Below are positions 63,301-64,000 of a DNA stretch of 64,000 nt, piece after piece. The position numbers and the translations under genes are program-made. The notes under the pieces were generated by a model that did no database searches, was not told the DNA's origin, and saw nothing but the letters and a program-made list of their open reading frames with translations. This stretch comes from Kitasatospora fiedleri (lineage in GTDB: Bacteria > Actinomycetota > Actinomycetes > Streptomycetales > Streptomycetaceae). Location: positions 4,960,001-5,024,000 of the forward strand of contig NZ_OX419519.1 in assembly GCF_948472415.1 (NCBI RefSeq). The letters are read 5' to 3'. The stretch's first letter is position 1, and each line of letters starts with the position of its first letter.

Positions 63301-64000
63301 CTGCTCGCCCGGGCGAGCACCTCCTCGGCCTGCTTGGCGGCGCGGGCCAGCCGCAGTGCCGCGTCCTTGGCGCCCTCGGCGCGGCCGGCGTCCTCGGCCT
63401 CGGCGCGGAGCCGTTCGGCCTCGGCGGCGGCCTGCTCGCGCAGCCGGGCGGCCTCGGCCTCGGCGGCGGCCCGGCGTTCGGCGATCTCCGCCTCGGCCTC
63501 GGTGCGCAGCTGGTCGGCGACCGACTCGGCGGCGCCGCGCAGGCGCTCGCTCTCCTCGCGGGCCGCGGCCTTGGCGGCGTCCGCCTCGGCCTGCACGGTG
63601 GCGGCGGCGGAGCGGATCAGGTCGGCCTCGCGGGTGGCGGCGGCCACCATCTTGGCGATCTCGGCGCGGGCGGTGGCGGAGCGCTGCTCGCTGGCGGCGG
63701 CGCCGTCGGCGACCTTGCGCTCGGCCTCGCTGGTGGCCTCGGCCTGCAGGCGCTGGGCGGCGGCGGTGGCCTCCTCGCGCATCCGGGCGGCCTCGGCGCG
63801 GGCCCGTTCGGTCTCGGCCACGGCCTCGGCGCGCAGCCGCTCTATCTCGGCCTGGGCGCCGGACAGGGCGGCCTCGGCGCGCTCCTGGTCGGCGCGGGCC
63901 TGCCGCTTGAGGGCGGTGATCTCGGCCTCGGCGGCGGCGAGCCTCTGCTGGGCGGCGGCGTGCGCGCCGGCCAGCTCCTGCTGGGCGGCGGTGAGGGCGG
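60309..64000 (-). CDS. scy: Scy, polarisome scaffold coiled-coil protein (5' end outside window)
   Basis: The frame is open to the window edge, giving 1229 residues of an even longer protein. It is a nearly uninterrupted coiled coil of Ala, Glu and Arg, including an 11-residue periodic (hendecad) block. The C-terminus leaves the coil with LSALEAFEAPAPAVHGNGGS and a Gly/Ser/Pro tail. Scy organises the tip complex with DivIVA and FilP and sets the number and place of hyphal tips in Streptomyces. The closing segment QRELDELVRRRKDINTEISR matches the end of the FilP rod (ERELAALTNRRDSINAQL). Confidence 0.88.
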   Translation of the reverse strand, partial: ALTAAQQELAGAHAAAQQRLAAAEAEITALKRQARADQERAEAALSGAQAEIERLRAEAVAETERARAEAARMREEATAAAQRLQAEATSEAERKVADGAAASEQRSATARAEIAKMVAAATREADLIRSAAATVQAEADAAKAAAREESERLRGAAESVADQLRTEAEAEIAERRAAAEAEAARLREQAAAEAERLRAEAEDAGRAEGAKDAALRLARAAKQAEEVLARASSDAEATRGEAAAEADRLVEHAKSEAGTLLEQAREAVEQAQNAAMEDAASIREQLERMQAEAARAREQAEEQRSAAEAEAERVRAEARRQAAVQIEESAKQAEELLTSAKSDADALRSGAGEEVERLRAEAREQAAAVQGRAEQTLARARAEGEKITAAAEQARAEKLAAAEAAAEETRAAAERDGAELRERAAAAADTVRAEADAAAEALRADTAQWAERHRAEAEEAGRAARAEAEQAARAVAERAEADALALREEAAAAREAARADLERDQALTAEKLAEATAIREAADGEAEQVREAARTEAAALGESAATDAARARADAEQDAQRLRAEAEQALAAARTDAAALGAEAAADRAEAARLREEADAYDRELRAVAEQETTELRAVAERETTELRESAEAYDRELRATAEQETTALRAAADRETTEQREAAEAYDRELRAAADRETGELRAVAERESAELRAAAERETAELRERAEHAAEQLRANGEARAAELVAAAEQEAAEVRQSVAGMHEKATGQIAELRAAAERESAELRAAAEEYDRELRAAAERESAELRAAVAEFVQQQRAEAEAAAQRVLAEAEELAASALADAEERSAALRSDAEEYALATRTLAEEFDADIRRRAESFDRETREAAESYDKATREQAKSVLERAFADAEQLGEQAQAEALAVAAAAEEQSDAMVSAARQEAERLRAEAEARGKAEVEKARSDADALLSEARRDSTAIRERAEELRERTDAEIEALHERARKENAQAMKSAGERVDALVTAAQEQLTEAEEQAQAQVAEAEERAAELIAAAEARASELTSEASAEAGRVRISAVRKAETLLKEAENKLADSTTRAEALIIKAEAKLKAAEMESEEQLEAAADEAASRLKRADEEAEKRVRRAGSDAEEQVRLAAEEAERMLAEAKSEAKRVTDEGQRELDELVRRRKDINTEISRVQDVLSALEAFEAPAPAVHGNGGSKKDGGPKAGAGVGSPRSSGNRSGGAPPD
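61870..62206 (-). repeat. Hendecad coiled-coil repeats in scy
   Basis: The encoded protein runs in strict 11-residue units such as AVAERETTELR, ESAEAYDRELR, ATAEQETTALR, AAADRETTEQR. A 33-residue super-unit recurs, seen as the DNA word cggtcgta at 61993, 62092 and 62191, exactly 99 bp apart each time. This indicates expansion by 99-bp duplications. Confidence 0.9.

Noticed and set aside
60223..63910. Several long open frames opposite and out of frame within scy
   Set aside because: They are Arg/Pro/Gly-rich shadows of a repetitive G+C-rich coiled-coil gene and have no conserved motifs.

Overview
The window is chromosomal DNA of very high G+C from a Streptomyces- or Kitasatospora-like actinomycete. 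Evidence: GTG/TTG starts, G/C-ending codons, frequent 4-nt stop/start overlaps, and a gene order (argS, lysA-hom-thrC-thrB, rho, rpmE-prfA-prmC-tsaC, an SHMT paralog, a WecA-like transferase, atpIBEFHAGDC, then nucS, an SCO5389-family gene, filP and scy) that matches, as I recall it, the conserved core of streptomycete chromosomes. There is no prophage, insertion sequence, CRISPR array or large biosynthetic cluster.

Layout. 1-946: 3' part of a solute-binding lipoprotein. 978-6139: a tightly coupled minus-strand operon of the uncharacterised STM4011-STM4015 set (two radical SAM enzymes, an alkaline-phosphatase-superfamily hydrolase, an ATP-grasp enzyme and a leucine-rich-repeat protein). This is the best candidate for an undescribed system. 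6355-7875: a divergent pair, a small phage-like protein and a DUF6745 protein. 8079-17553: accessory and housekeeping genes (FAH-family hydrolase, TetR, rhomboid-like protein, DUF885 metallopeptidase, MFS transporter with an apparent frameshift, secreted trypsin-like protease, hypotheticals, tRNA-Arg(CCG), single-domain response regulator).

17671-28546: argS, aspartate-family amino-acid genes, rho with a long leader and a disordered N-terminal region, and an LCP-family protein. 28671-35421: L31, release factor 1 and its methylase, threonylcarbamoyl-AMP synthase, a tyrosine phosphatase, an SHMT paralog lacking key active-site residues, and a lipid-linked-sugar initiating transferase. 35708-43675: the nine-gene F-type ATP synthase cluster, with strong hairpins after atpI and between atpD and atpC.

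43793-54384: DUF2550 protein, cobalamin adenosyltransferase, membrane protein, two-component system with a frameshifted kinase, STAS protein next to a membrane-anchored NTPase, a two-gene AbiEii-like nucleotidyltransferase cassette, mismatch endonuclease NucS and the SCO5389-family protein. 54631-64000: flavin-dependent oxidoreductase, zinc-binding small protein, ABC exporter, alpha/beta hydrolase, and the polar-growth cytoskeleton genes filP and scy (scy runs off the window).

Two intergenic tandem repeats share a 41-bp period, and both begin inside the last codons of the preceding gene (prmC and the DUF2550 gene). Two single-base frameshifts (MFS, histidine kinase) should be checked against reads before being treated as biology.
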